In this document: positions 1-8,064 of the stretch, piece by piece
Numbering within the stretch: position 1 is the stretch's first letter
Layout of the letters: each line of letters starts with the position of its first letter
DNA from: Sphingomonas soli NBRC 100801
GTDB lineage: Bacteria > Pseudomonadota > Alphaproteobacteria > Sphingomonadales > Sphingomonadaceae
Reading direction: 5' to 3'
Length of the DNA stretch: 64,000 bases
NCBI RefSeq assembly: GCF_001591025.1
Contig: NZ_BCTZ01000020.1
Location: forward strand, 43,884-107,883
Translations under genes and position numbers: made by a program
The notes under the pieces: model-generated
The model's input: the letters and a program-made list of their open reading frames with translations, nothing else
What the model was told of the DNA's origin: nothing
Databases searched by the model: none

Positions 1-816
1 CGCCAGCGTCGACCCCTTTGCGGCATCGGCGAGCATTTTCGCGTCCTCAACCGCAACCTGAATGTCGCGGTCGCCCTGCACCACCAGCAACGGCACTTTG
101 AGGCTTGCCGCCAGCTCAGCGGGGCGGTGGGAGAAGAGATCGATGATGAACCCCTGCACCTGCGGGGCGAATAACGCCTTCAACGGGCCCGGTAGCGTGC
201 CAGAATCGACGCGCCTACCGGCCTCGAGCGAATCGATCGCGGAGAGCGCGGCATCCAGGATCGGCGCATTGGCGGGATTGGCGCGCAGCTGTTCGCGCAT
301 CACCCCGGCGAGCGGACGCCCCGGCGACGCGACGAGGATTACCCCGCAAATGCCTTCGGAGAGATGCGCGGTGGTCATCGCGACGAGCCCGCCCTCGCTA
401 TGTCCGAGCAGCCATACGCATGCCCGCCCCGAGCGCTTGCGCAGCATATCGACCCAGGCGCGGGCATCGTTTGCATAGTCGCTGATCGTGACGGCATTGG
501 GGTCCGTGGCCGCAGCCTTGCTGCCAAACGAGCCGCGCTTGTCGATCCGCAGCGTGGCGATGCCGCGTTCGGCCAGCCCCTCGGCGAGCAATCGATAGGA
601 TGCGGCGGCCACACCGAGCGGATTGTTGCCGTCTCGATCGGTCGGCCCGGAACCCGGCAGGATCAGTATCGCAGGCGCAGGCGCGCCCGGATCGAGCAGC
701 GTTCCCGCAAGCGGCCCATCGGGGCCTGGCGCGGTGACTTCGACCGGCGCAACCTTGTCAGACGAGGCCTGAAGCGGCGCGGCGACAGCCGCTGCCAGAA
801 GTGCCAGGCGCATCAT
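1..816 (-). CDS. Alpha/beta-fold hydrolase, partial (C-terminus beyond the window)
   Basis: Leftward reading frame that starts at ATG 816 (a second ATG follows at 813) and is still open at base 1, so the C-terminus and probably the catalytic His are missing. The N-terminus is a short Ala-rich signal-like segment, suggesting export. An oxyanion-type stretch (LPGSGPTDRDGNN) and a nucleophile elbow GHSEGG with a central Ser are visible, followed by a long alpha-helical cap. This is the pattern of serine alpha/beta hydrolases. The substrate cannot be told. Its start overlaps the stop of the upstream membrane-protein gene (ATGA), so it is probably the last gene of the SPFH operon. Confidence 0.8.
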   Translation of the reverse strand, partial: MMRLALLAAAVAAPLQASSDKVAPVEVTAPGPDGPLAGTLLDPGAPAPAILILPGSGPTDRDGNNPLGVAAASYRLLAEGLAERGIATLRIDKRGSFGSKAAATDPNAVTISDYANDARAWVDMLRKRSGRACVWLLGHSEGGLVAMTTAHLSEGICGVILVASPGRPLAGVMREQLRANPANAPILDAALSAIDSLEAGRRVDSGTLPGPLKALFAPQVQGFIIDLFSHRPAELAASLKVPLLVVQGDRDIQVAVEDAKMLADAAKGSTLA

Positions 817-1097
817 TTCTCGTTCTCGCCGTAACCCCAACGCCAACGCCAGCCACCATCGGTCTTGGCCCGGGACAGCCCGATAAAGCCGAGGATCAAC
901 GGTATCAGCAGGATGATCCAGATGTCGGAGCGATGCTCGGCGAGCATGGCGATGACGACGGCAAGGGCGACGAAGACCAACGTCGCTGCCCAGCCCTGCC
1001 ATGTTACCGGAACCGCACCCAAGCCGAACATCTTCGGCGCGAACCAATAGCCCGGCCGGACCCGGTACCGCTCACGAAGCCGAGCCAAACCTTTCAT
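813..1097 (-). CDS. Small two-helix membrane protein, unknown function
   Basis: A 94-residue protein with a basic N-terminus (residues 1-30), two adjacent hydrophobic helices (about 36-52 and 57-75) and a Trp/Arg-rich tail. No family is recognised. The stop overlaps the start of the alpha/beta hydrolase by 4 bp, and the start overlaps the stop of a 43-codon ORF. This indicates translational coupling in the SPFH operon. By position it may be a membrane partner of the SPFH protein, which is inference only. Confidence 0.7.
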   Translation of the reverse strand: MKGLARLRERYRVRPGYWFAPKMFGLGAVPVTWQGWAATLVFVALAVVIAMLAEHRSDIWIILLIPLILGFIGLSRAKTDGGWRWRWGYGENEK

Positions 1098-1225
1098 CTC
1101 CGCGCTCCCTGACAGCCGATGGCGGCGGAACGCGCCAAGCCATCAAGCGTCAGCATCCTCAATCCAGCCCCACGCTGCGAATTCCTGCGGCCATCGCTGG
1201 CGCGATGAGGTGCGAGCTCCATCAT
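1094..1225 (-). CDS. Possible 43-residue ORF linking two coupled genes
   Basis: Frame beginning ATGATGGAG at 1225 and ending with TGA at 1094. Its start overlaps the stop of the ribbon-helix-helix gene (ATGA), and its stop overlaps the start of the 94-residue membrane protein (ATGA). The peptide is Arg/Gly/Ala-rich with no recognisable domain. The GGAG at about 1236-1233, near the 3' end of the regulator gene, could serve as its ribosome site. It could be a real small protein, a coupling leader that keeps ribosomes moving across the 124-bp gap, or chance. I lean weakly towards a functional coupling ORF because both junctions have the same geometry. Confidence 0.35.
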   Translation of the reverse strand: MMELAPHRASDGRRNSQRGAGLRMLTLDGLARSAAIGCQGARR

Positions 1226-1434
1226 GTTTCATCTCCTGCATTCTTGGGCGGACGACCGCGCTTGGCGCGAACCGGATCGCTGAGCTTCACGCCGCGACGC
1301 GCCAGCGCCTCACGCAACAGGCATTCCACTTCCGCATTGACGCTGCGCAGGTCGCTCGCCGCCGCGCGCTCGATCGCGGCATAAAGCGCGGTATCGAGAC
1401 GCAGCGGAAACGCCTTCTTTGGAGGAGCAGCCAT
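1222..1434 (-). CDS. Ribbon-helix-helix (Arc-like) DNA-binding protein
   Basis: A 70-residue protein. The ATG at 1434, 10 bp after the SPFH stop, is preferred over an upstream ATG at 1494 that lies inside the SPFH gene. The sequence FPLRLDTALYAAIERAAA fits the beta-strand plus first helix of the Arc/MetJ fold. The following helix (SVNAEVECLLREALARRG) fits the second. The C-terminus is basic (KRGRPPK). Proteins of this fold bind palindromic operators as dimers and usually autoregulate. The GATAT/ATATC palindrome upstream of the operon is a natural candidate target. It could alternatively be an orphan antitoxin, but no toxin-like partner is adjacent. Confidence 0.8.
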   Translation of the reverse strand: MAAPPKKAFPLRLDTALYAAIERAAASDLRSVNAEVECLLREALARRGVKLSDPVRAKRGRPPKNAGDET

Positions 1435-1444
1435 CGCGCGCCGC

Positions 1445-2353
1445 CTATTGGTACAACGAGCCTGCGTTGACGATCGGCTGGGTGTCGCGCTCACCGCACA
1501 GCACCACCATCAGGTTCGACACCATCGCCGCGCGGCGTTCGTCGTCGAGCTCGACGACATTCTTGGCGCTGAGTTGGTCGAGCGCCATCTCGACCATGCC
1601 GACCGCACCCTCGACGAGCGTCTGGCGCGCAGCGACCACCGCCTGCGCCTGCTGACGGCGAAGCATCGCACCGGCGATCTCCTGCGCATAGGCCAGATGG
1701 GTGAAGCCGCATTCGTCGACCGTGATGCCCGCCACGGTCAGCCGGGCGATCAACTCTGCCCGCAATTCGCTGCCGACCTGATCGTGATTTCCGCGCAGCG
1801 TGACTTCCTGGTGCTCGAAATCGTCATAGGGATAGCGCGAGCCGATCGTGCGCACCGCAGCTTCGATCTGGACGTTCACGAACGCCTTGTAATCATCGAC
1901 GTCGAACAGCGCCTGCGCGGTATCTGTGACGCGCCACACGACCTGCGCGGCCATCTCGATCGGGTTTCCGCGCAGATCGTTCACCTTGATCCGCTCGGAA
2001 ATGATGTTGTTGGCGCGGGCCGAAACCTTCTTCTTCATCATCCACGGCCAGGTCCAGCGCAGACCCGTGGTGCGATCGGTACCCTTATAATCGCCAAACA
2101 GGGTGATCACCGCCGCCTGATTGGGCTGCAGCAGATAGAAGCCGCACGAGACGAACAGGAACACGAAGATCGCCGAGGCCAGCCACAAGACGATCACGAG
2201 ATCGGCCATCCGATCGATCTGGGTGATCGCCGCGACGCCCGCGACGATCGAAAGCAGAAGTATCAGGAGCATCCCATAGCCGCTGCTGGTGGTCGCGGCA
2301 TGCTCTCGGCTCTGCCTCAGCGCGTGGGTTGCGGAGCGGTCATCGGTCATCAT
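1445..2353 (-). CDS. SPFH/band-7 (stomatin/prohibitin-like) membrane protein
   Basis: A 302-residue protein. The N-terminal cytoplasmic segment (1-26) is followed by two hydrophobic helices (about 27-45 and 52-72). Then comes the SPFH signature region beginning FYLLQPNQAAVITLFG, with the typical GLRWTWPW and later YPYDDFEHQEVTLRGN stretches. A helical, Gln/Ala-rich C-terminal segment (RRQQAQAVVAARQTLVEG) follows. Such proteins form oligomeric rings or microdomains in the inner membrane and often support proteases or stress responses. A clear ribosome site (GGAGGC) precedes tandem ATGs at 2353/2350. It is the first gene of a five-frame leftward operon. Confidence 0.9.
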   Translation of the reverse strand: MMTDDRSATHALRQSREHAATTSSGYGMLLILLLSIVAGVAAITQIDRMADLVIVLWLASAIFVFLFVSCGFYLLQPNQAAVITLFGDYKGTDRTTGLRWTWPWMMKKKVSARANNIISERIKVNDLRGNPIEMAAQVVWRVTDTAQALFDVDDYKAFVNVQIEAAVRTIGSRYPYDDFEHQEVTLRGNHDQVGSELRAELIARLTVAGITVDECGFTHLAYAQEIAGAMLRRQQAQAVVAARQTLVEGAVGMVEMALDQLSAKNVVELDDERRAAMVSNLMVVLCGERDTQPIVNAGSLYQ

Positions 2354-2368
2354 TGCCTCCCAATAATT

Positions 2369-2390
2369 ATGATATCTTATTTATATCGAT
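2369..2390. promoter_or_regulatory. Candidate operator upstream of the SPFH operon
   Basis: An AT-rich patch in otherwise GC-rich DNA, with inverted half-sites GATAT (2371-2375) and ATATC (2383-2387) separated by 7 bp, about 20 bp upstream of the SPFH start. The 10-mer ATGATATCTT at its left edge also occurs, on the other strand, in the palindrome upstream of the VWA gene at 39421-39437. The ribbon-helix-helix protein in the same operon is the most economical binder. This is inference from symmetry and position. Confidence 0.45.
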
Positions 2391-2414
2391 TCAACGGGCA
2401 GTGCAAGAGGCACG

Positions 2415-2450
2415 AAAAGGCCGCCGGAGCGGGATGCTCCGACGGCCTTC
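2415..2450 (-). terminator. Rho-independent terminator of the tol-pal operon
   Basis: On the minus strand, a GC-rich stem (about 2436-2449 pairing with 2417-2430, one mismatch) with a 5-nt loop, followed by TTTTC. It lies 40 bp after the pal stop. Confidence 0.8.
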
Positions 2451-2490
2451 TAACGGGTTTCCGCTCCGTTTCAGGGAGAGGAAATAAGGC

Positions 2491-3006
2491 TCAGCTGATG
2501 ACGATCGTCACCGCGCGGCGGTTCTGCGCCCAGCTCGAATCATCCGAGCCGAGGGCAACCGGGCGTTCCTTGCCATAGCTGATCGTGTTGATCTGGCTGG
2601 CGGGGATGCCGCGCGCCGCGAGATAGTTCTTCGCAGCGTTCGCGCGGCGATCGCCCAGCGCAAGGTTATACTCGCGGGTGCCGCGCTCGTCGCAATGGCC
2701 TTCGATGGTGATCCGCACGCCCGGATGGGCGAGCAGCCAGCGCGCCTGGCTGTCAAGGATCGCGCGCGCTTCGGGATCGATATCATATTGATCGAACGAG
2801 AAGTGGATCGTGTTGCTCGACACTTCGCGCTTGAACTGTTCGTTGAGCGCGCTCGACTGCTCCTCGCCCGAGCTATTGTCGATACCGCCGCCACCGCTGT
2901 TGTCGGTGATCGGGCCCGGGGGCACATCGGCGATGCGCTTTTTCGTGCAGCCCGCGGTTGCCACCAGCGCCAGGCCCAGCACCACGCTGGTCATCACTTT
3001 AGCCAT
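2491..3006 (-). CDS. pal: Peptidoglycan-associated lipoprotein Pal
   Basis: A 171-residue outer-membrane lipoprotein. The signal peptide ends at lipobox ATAG-C20. A Gly/Ser-rich linker (about 36-50) follows. An OmpA-like peptidoglycan-binding domain (about 65-171) carries the diagnostic stretch GHCDERGTREYNLALGDRRA, which contains the residues that bind meso-diaminopimelate. The start at 3006 is chosen because of the GGAGGAGAAG ribosome site and the signal peptide; the longer frame would bury the signal. It is the last gene of ybgC-tolQRAB-pal and partners TolB at the outer membrane during cell constriction. Confidence 0.97.
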   Translation of the reverse strand: MAKVMTSVVLGLALVATAGCTKKRIADVPPGPITDNSGGGGIDNSSGEEQSSALNEQFKREVSSNTIHFSFDQYDIDPEARAILDSQARWLLAHPGVRITIEGHCDERGTREYNLALGDRRANAAKNYLAARGIPASQINTISYGKERPVALGSDDSSWAQNRRAVTIVIS

Positions 3007-3074
3007 CGTCTTCTCCTCCATTTTCACAAACGATACCCGCTTCGGGGCCAAAAACCACCCATATGCGTAACGAT

Positions 3075-4439
3075 TTACGGGCGGATAGGTCCCCAACTGG
3101 GATCGGAACCGTCAAGCGGGGTTGAAATCTTGCGTGCATTGACGCCAGTCAGATCGACCGACCAGAGGTCCGGCCGGCCGGATCCCTGCGCCGAGCGGAA
3201 GAACATCAGCACGCGTCCGTTTGGCGACCAGGTGGGGCCTTCGTCGCCCCAGCTATTGGTCAGCAGCTTCTCGCCACCGCCGCTGGGCGACATCACGCCG
3301 ATGCGAAAAGCACCGCCGCCAAAGCGGGTGAACGCTATCAGATCGCCGCGCGGGCTCCAGACCGGAGTAGCGTAGCGCCCCCCGCCGAAGCTGATCCGGC
3401 GCTGATTGCCGCCATCCGCATCCATCACGTAAAGCTGCTGAGTGCCGCCGCGATCGCTTTCGAAGACGATCTTCGAGCCGTCGGGCGAATAGCTGCCACC
3501 GGTATCGATGCCGGGTGCGTTGGTCAGGCGCTGCGGTGCGCCGCCGGCTGCGGGCACGCGATAGAGATCGGTATTCCCGGCCACCGACATCGAGAACAGG
3601 ACGTAGCGCCCATCGGGAGAGAAACGTGGCGCGAAGGTGAGGCTCGCATTGTCGACAAGCGGCCGGGTGGTGCGCTGGCCGATATCGTAGATGCGGATCG
3701 AGGGCCGCTTATTCTCATAGCTCATGAACACGATCTGGTTCTGCTTCGGCGAAAGCCGGGGGGTCAGAACGATGGACTGGCCGTTGGTGAGGAACCGGTG
3801 GCTCGCGCCATCCTGATCCATGATCGCGATCTGCTTGCGGCGGCGATTCTTGGGACCCTGCTCGGCCACATAGACGAGCTGGCTGTCGAAATAGGGCCCT
3901 TCGCCGGTGAGCCGCGTATAGATTGCGTCGGCGCATTTGTGCGCGGCGCGGCGCCAGTCTGCGGGCGCAACGACAAAGCCTTCGCGGATCAGTTCGGCGC
4001 GCGAGGCGATGTCATAAAGGTAGCAGCCGACCGTGAGGCTGCCATTGGCGTTTGCCCGCACATACCCCTGGACCAGCGCCTGGGCACCGGTGGCTCCCCA
4101 ATTGTCATAGGCCGGGGCGGTGACTTCGGAATATGCCACGGGGATCAGTCGATCCTGCGACAGTGGGGTGAACAGGCCCGAATTGCGCAGATCGTTGGTG
4201 ATGATGTCCGCGAGCTGACGGCCAAGCACGTCGGTCGAGCCCGCTGCCGTGCTCGCCACCGCCGAGGTGGGCATTACGGGAATCGCGATCGGCATGGGCG
4301 CGGAGATGCCGCCCACCACGTCGATGACAGGGTCCTCCTCCGCGACCTGCGGCGGTGCCGTGATCGGCGGAGGAGTCTGGGCATATGCCGTCCCGCCAGC
4401 GAGGCTGAAGGCGAGGGCAAGGGTTCGAATAATTTTCAT
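3075..4439 (-). CDS. tolB: Tol-Pal system periplasmic protein TolB
   Basis: A 454-residue periplasmic protein. The signal peptide is about 1-21 (ending AQTPPP). The N-terminal alpha/beta domain has DIITNDLRNSGLF, typical of TolB. The C-terminus is a six-bladed beta-propeller made of repeated SPDG-type turns (FSPDGRYVLF, YSPDGSKIVF, WSPNGRVLMF). The start at 4439 is preferred over upstream in-frame ATGs, which would overlap tolA and extend the signal peptide. It follows tolA by 8 bp. TolB shuttles between Pal and the inner-membrane TolQRA complex. Confidence 0.95.
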   Translation of the reverse strand: MKIIRTLALAFSLAGGTAYAQTPPPITAPPQVAEEDPVIDVVGGISAPMPIAIPVMPTSAVASTAAGSTDVLGRQLADIITNDLRNSGLFTPLSQDRLIPVAYSEVTAPAYDNWGATGAQALVQGYVRANANGSLTVGCYLYDIASRAELIREGFVVAPADWRRAAHKCADAIYTRLTGEGPYFDSQLVYVAEQGPKNRRRKQIAIMDQDGASHRFLTNGQSIVLTPRLSPKQNQIVFMSYENKRPSIRIYDIGQRTTRPLVDNASLTFAPRFSPDGRYVLFSMSVAGNTDLYRVPAAGGAPQRLTNAPGIDTGGSYSPDGSKIVFESDRGGTQQLYVMDADGGNQRRISFGGGRYATPVWSPRGDLIAFTRFGGGAFRIGVMSPSGGGEKLLTNSWGDEGPTWSPNGRVLMFFRSAQGSGRPDLWSVDLTGVNARKISTPLDGSDPSWGPIRP

Positions 4440-4447
4440 CAGCATCC

Positions 4448-5260
4448 TCATCCAGGCAATTTGTAGCGCAGGCGCACGGTCTTCCAACCACGGGGTACAT
4501 CGTAGAGTTCTGCGGGCAGGCCGGTGATCGGCGAACAGCCCTTGAACACGGCCCGCGCGAGATCGCGGACACGTGGGACATAACGGCGATTGTCTTCGTC
4601 ATCGCCATCCACGGCGGTGATCTGCGGGTCGGCCGCCAGCGAGCCATCCCGGTTGAGCTGGAGCGCGACCGTCACACGGATGCGCTCGGCACCCGGACCG
4701 GGCGTCACCTGCCGATTGGCGCAGGGCTGAACCTGACGGAGGATCGCAGCAGTGTAGCTCGCGACGTCCGCACCCGTCGCCGAGGCCGGCGGCTTGGTCG
4801 AGTTGCTCGTCGTCGGCTTGTTCCCCTGCCCCAGCTCCTTGGCGTAATCGGGCAGGCCGCCGCTCGGCTTGCGCGGCTGGTTCGATGGCGGGGCGGTCGT
4901 CTTGTTGGGCGCAGGCTTTTGCGGCGGCTGCGGTTTGGCGACCGGCGTGGGCACGGGCGCGGGCTTGGGAGGTGTCGGCTCAGACTTGGCGACGGGCTCG
5001 GGCTCGGGCTCCGGCTCGGGAGGCGCGGTGTCCGGTTCGACCGGCGCGTCGAGCGGAGAGAGCTTGGCCGCCATCTCTTCCTGGCTGATCTCAGGCGCAG
5101 TGGTCTCCAACCCGATATCGTCGGAAAGCGAGACTTCGATCGGCGCGGGCTCGATCTTTGGCGCATCGTCCTTTTCGAGAAATGCGGCGGACAGGAAGCC
5201 GAGCAGGGCCACATGGCCCAGCACGGCTACAGTCAGCCCGGTTCCCTCGAAACGGTCCAT
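4448..5260 (-). CDS. tolA: TolA-like energy transducer of the Tol-Pal system
   Basis: A 270-residue protein with one N-terminal membrane helix (about 8-27). A long Pro/Glu/Lys-rich periplasm-spanning region (about 55-160) replaces the long alanine-rich helix of enteric TolA. The C-terminal TolA/TonB-like domain (about 170-270) contains two Cys, in QPCANRQ and KGCSPI. Identity rests on the domain plan and on its place between tolR and tolB. Its start shares one base with the tolR stop (TGATG). It transmits proton-motive-force energy from TolQR to TolB and Pal. Confidence 0.92.
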   Translation of the reverse strand: MDRFEGTGLTVAVLGHVALLGFLSAAFLEKDDAPKIEPAPIEVSLSDDIGLETTAPEISQEEMAAKLSPLDAPVEPDTAPPEPEPEPEPVAKSEPTPPKPAPVPTPVAKPQPPQKPAPNKTTAPPSNQPRKPSGGLPDYAKELGQGNKPTTSNSTKPPASATGADVASYTAAILRQVQPCANRQVTPGPGAERIRVTVALQLNRDGSLAADPQITAVDGDDEDNRRYVPRVRDLARAVFKGCSPITGLPAELYDVPRGWKTVRLRYKLPG

Positions 5261-5718
5261 CAGGGGCGGCTGCCCGGGGTTGAGCTGCTCGCATTGGTGA
5301 GCAGCGACACGCGGTTGAGGCCGGCGGCATTGAGCTCGCCCATCACGCGCATGACCTTGCCATAAGCGAGCGCCTGATCAGCGCGGAGGAATATCTGGGC
5401 GGGCTTGCCATCGGGGCCGGGCGCACGCCCCGCAATTGCCTGAAGCTTGGAGGTGAGCGCGGAATCGCTGACTTCCTCATTGTCGATGAAGACCTTGCCG
5501 GTCTCATCGATCGCGATCTGCACCGGCTTCTGCTCCTGCTCGAGCGGCTTTGCGCGGCTCTCGGGCAGGTTCACCGGAACGCCTGCGGTGAGCAAGGGCG
5601 CGGTAACCATGAAGATGATCAGCAGCACCAGCATCACGTCGACAAGGGGCGTGACGTTGATATCCGCCATCGGCGAACGCCGTCCCCGGCCCTTGCCCGA
5701 AGGGAGGTGCATCGCCAC
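5260..5718 (-). CDS. tolR: Biopolymer transporter TolR (ExbD family)
   Basis: A 152-residue protein. The start of its single membrane helix has MADINVTPLVDVMLVLLIIF, including the conserved membrane Asp that takes part in proton movement. The periplasmic ExbD-type domain includes VQIAIDETGKVFI and a late FLRADQALAYGKVMRVM segment. It is encoded between tolQ (4-bp gap) and tolA (1-bp overlap). Confidence 0.95.
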   Translation of the reverse strand: MAMHLPSGKGRGRRSPMADINVTPLVDVMLVLLIIFMVTAPLLTAGVPVNLPESRAKPLEQEQKPVQIAIDETGKVFIDNEEVSDSALTSKLQAIAGRAPGPDGKPAQIFLRADQALAYGKVMRVMGELNAAGLNRVSLLTNASSSTPGSRP

Positions 5719-5722
5719 CGCC

Positions 5723-6412
5723 TCAGGCCTCCATTTCCAGGCGGCGGCTGAGCGTCGCGTGGAAGCCGTCGGCGAAGCGGTTCAGCCGCTGCTCGACGCG
5801 GTTGATGCCGTGCGAATAGCGGTTGTACGCGATCAGCGCGGGGATGGCGGCGAACAGGCCGATCGCGGTGGCGAACAACGCCTCGGCGATGCCGGGCGCG
5901 ACCACGGCGAGCGACGAACTCTGCTCCTTGGCGATATTGGTGAAGCTCCGCATGATCCCCCAGACCGTCCCGAACAGGCCGACGAACGGTGCGGACGATG
6001 CCACGGTGGCGAGGAAATTGAGGCGGTCCGCCAGGCGATCAATCTCCTGCGCGATCGTGGCTCCCATCGCGGTGCCAAGCCGCTCACGCGTGCCCTCGCG
6101 ATCGATCGCCTTGCCTGCGGTCGAGCGCCGCCATTCGGTGACGCCGGCCGAAAAGACGCGGCTGATCGGCTGGTCGCGACCGGCGACGCGCCGGTGAAAC
6201 TCGTCGATATCGTCGGCTTCGCGATATTCGGCTTCGAACTTGTCGATCGCCTTTTTGACACCGCCGATCTTGAAGCCGAAGCTCAGGATGATCGTCCAGG
6301 TCCACAGACTTGCGATCAGCAAGCCCGCCATCACGGCGCGCACCACCCAGTCCGCCTGGAGGAACAGGCCGACGGGGGACATGGTCGCGGGATCGGTGCT
6401 CAGGAACTCCAC
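5723..6412 (-). CDS. tolQ: Proton channel subunit TolQ (ExbB family)
   Basis: A 229-residue inner-membrane protein with three hydrophobic helices (about 22-46, 136-160, 172-195). The cytoplasmic loop between the first two carries the GAGVTEWRR-type helix. The MotA/TolQ signature is clear (FVGLFGTVWGIM, followed by GIAEALFATAIGLFAAIPA). It begins 2 bp after the ybgC stop and assembles with TolR as the proton-driven stator. Confidence 0.95.
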   Translation of the reverse strand: MEFLSTDPATMSPVGLFLQADWVVRAVMAGLLIASLWTWTIILSFGFKIGGVKKAIDKFEAEYREADDIDEFHRRVAGRDQPISRVFSAGVTEWRRSTAGKAIDREGTRERLGTAMGATIAQEIDRLADRLNFLATVASSAPFVGLFGTVWGIMRSFTNIAKEQSSSLAVVAPGIAEALFATAIGLFAAIPALIAYNRYSHGINRVEQRLNRFADGFHATLSRRLEMEA

Positions 6413-6413
6413 T

Positions 6414-6863
6414 TTATTCTTTCCCCTTCCAGATCAACGGTTCGAACGCGCCTGCCCAGGATGCGGGCTGGCGGCGCGGCCGTCCGTTCGGTGCGACGAA
6501 TGCCGCCTCGACGTCTGCTTCCGTCAGTATGTCATTGTGACGCATGACTCGTTGATGAATATCCACTGAAGCGGCGCGAAGACGCACGAGGCGGCTTACC
6601 ACGGTGAGTTCGTCGCCAAGCCGCGCCGGCGCGCGATAGCGGATCGCAAGATTGCTGATGGCATAGGCTCCCACCCCCGCTTCCTGCACCTGACGCTGAT
6701 CGATCCCGGCAGCGAGCAGCATATCGGAGCGGGCGCGCTCCATGAACCGCAGATAATTGGCGTGATAAACCACCCCGGTCAGGTCGGTGTCCTCGAAATA
6801 GACACGCAGGACGAAATGATGCTCCTGGCCCAGGAAACGGCCGACGGGTGGCAAGGCGTCCAT
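6414..6863 (-). CDS. ybgC: Acyl-CoA thioesterase YbgC, Tol-Pal associated
   Basis: A 149-residue hot-dog-fold thioesterase. The signature RVYFEDTDLTGVVYHANYL contains the catalytic Asp and the nearby His; FMERARSD follows. It is the first gene of the Tol-Pal operon, as in most proteobacteria. It hydrolyses short or medium acyl-CoA or acyl-ACP and has been linked to phospholipid metabolism. Its role in Tol-Pal function is not settled. A 44-bp gap separates it from ruvB upstream, so co-transcription with ruvB is likely. Confidence 0.93.
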   Translation of the reverse strand: MDALPPVGRFLGQEHHFVLRVYFEDTDLTGVVYHANYLRFMERARSDMLLAAGIDQRQVQEAGVGAYAISNLAIRYRAPARLGDELTVVSRLVRLRAASVDIHQRVMRHNDILTEADVEAAFVAPNGRPRRQPASWAGAFEPLIWKGKE

Positions 6864-6907
6864 ACCCAGGCCCTAACCCACGAGACTCGCGAGCGGAACC
6901 CCTGCGG

Positions 6908-7930
6908 TCAGTCGAACAGCCCTTCCTGCGCGGTGGACGGCGGCTCGATCCCGAGATGCTTCCAGGCCGCGGGATTGAGGCAGCGGCCCCGTGCGGTGCG
7001 CGCGATCATCCCGATCTGGATCAGATAGGGCTCGATGACCTCCTCGATCGTGTCGCGCGGTTCGCTCAGCCCCGCTGCGAGCGTCTCCACCCCAACCGGT
7101 CCGCCCTTATAGATATCGGCGATCATGCCGAGATAGCGGCGATCCATATTGTCGAGCCCCAGCTTGTCGACCTCCAGCCGGGTGAGCGCCGCGTCGGCCA
7201 CCTGAGCATGCACCGTCTCCTCCCCCGCCACATTGGCGAAGTCGCGGACGCGTCGCAGCAGCCGCCCGGCGATGCGCGGCGTTCCGCGCGAACGCTTGGC
7301 GATCTCATGCGCGCCGTCTGCTGCGACATGGAGATCGAGCAGCGAGGCAGCCCGCGTCACGACGCGCTCCAGCTCGTCCACCGTATAGAATTGCAGGCGG
7401 ACCGGGATGCCGAAACGATCGCGCAGCGGCTGGGTGAGCAGGCCCTGCCGCGTCGTGGCACCAACCAAGGTGAAGCGCGGCAGATCAATGCGCACACTCC
7501 TCGCGGACGGCCCCTCCCCAATCATCAGGTCGAGCGCACGATCCTCCATGGCGGGGTAGAGGACCTCCTCCACCGCGGGATTGAGCCGGTGAATCTCGTC
7601 GATGAACAGCACGTCGCCATCTTCGAGATTGGTAAGCAAGGCGGCCAGATCGCCTGGCTTGGCGATCACCGGCCCCGATGTGGCGCGGAAGCCCACCCCC
7701 ATCTCACGCGCGACGATCTGCGCCAGCGTGGTCTTGCCGAGGCCGGGCGGCCCGAAGAACAGCACATGATCGAGCGCCTCGCCGCGCGAGCGGGCAGCCT
7801 GGACGAACACCCGCAGATTCTCGCGCGCAGCCTTTTGGCCGACAAACTCGTCGAGCGACCTGGGCCGCAGCGCGGCATCGACATCCTCGGGCTTGCGCCC
7901 GGGAGCGAGAATGCGATTGGCGTCAGTCAT
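6908..7930 (-). CDS. ruvB: Holliday junction branch-migration ATPase RuvB
   Basis: A 340-residue AAA+ motor. Walker A is GPPGLGKT (60-67). Walker B is LFIDEIH with DEIH at 111-114. Sensor 1 lies in [10 protein letters not shown]. The arginine-finger/winged-helix C-terminus includes [19 protein letters not shown] and [14 protein letters not shown]. It forms hexamers that pump DNA through the RuvA-bound junction. It lies upstream of ybgC on the same strand. It is separated from ruvA by an oppositely oriented gene, which breaks the usual ruvAB pair. Confidence 0.97.
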   Translation of the reverse strand: MTDANRILAPGRKPEDVDAALRPRSLDEFVGQKAARENLRVFVQAARSRGEALDHVLFFGPPGLGKTTLAQIVAREMGVGFRATSGPVIAKPGDLAALLTNLEDGDVLFIDEIHRLNPAVEEVLYPAMEDRALDLMIGEGPSARSVRIDLPRFTLVGATTRQGLLTQPLRDRFGIPVRLQFYTVDELERVVTRAASLLDLHVAADGAHEIAKRSRGTPRIAGRLLRRVRDFANVAGEETVHAQVADAALTRLEVDKLGLDNMDRRYLGMIADIYKGGPVGVETLAAGLSEPRDTIEEVIEPYLIQIGMIARTARGRCLNPAAWKHLGIEPPSTAQEGLFD

Positions 7931-8064
7931 GTCCGCGCCCTAGCGGCCGAGCGCCCGCGCTGTCGAGCATACGCAAATCCCCTTACCCGCGCTAACCCGG
8001 ATGCGGGTTCGCACGGATGGGAGGGGTAAACACCTGCATACCCTGCGCGCGGCAAACAGGGGCC

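Noticed and set aside
8034..8064. An N-terminal extension of the hemerythrin-like protein from an upstream ATG.
   Set aside because: The added residues (CIPCARQTG) have no helical continuity with the rest and no ribosome site is evident.
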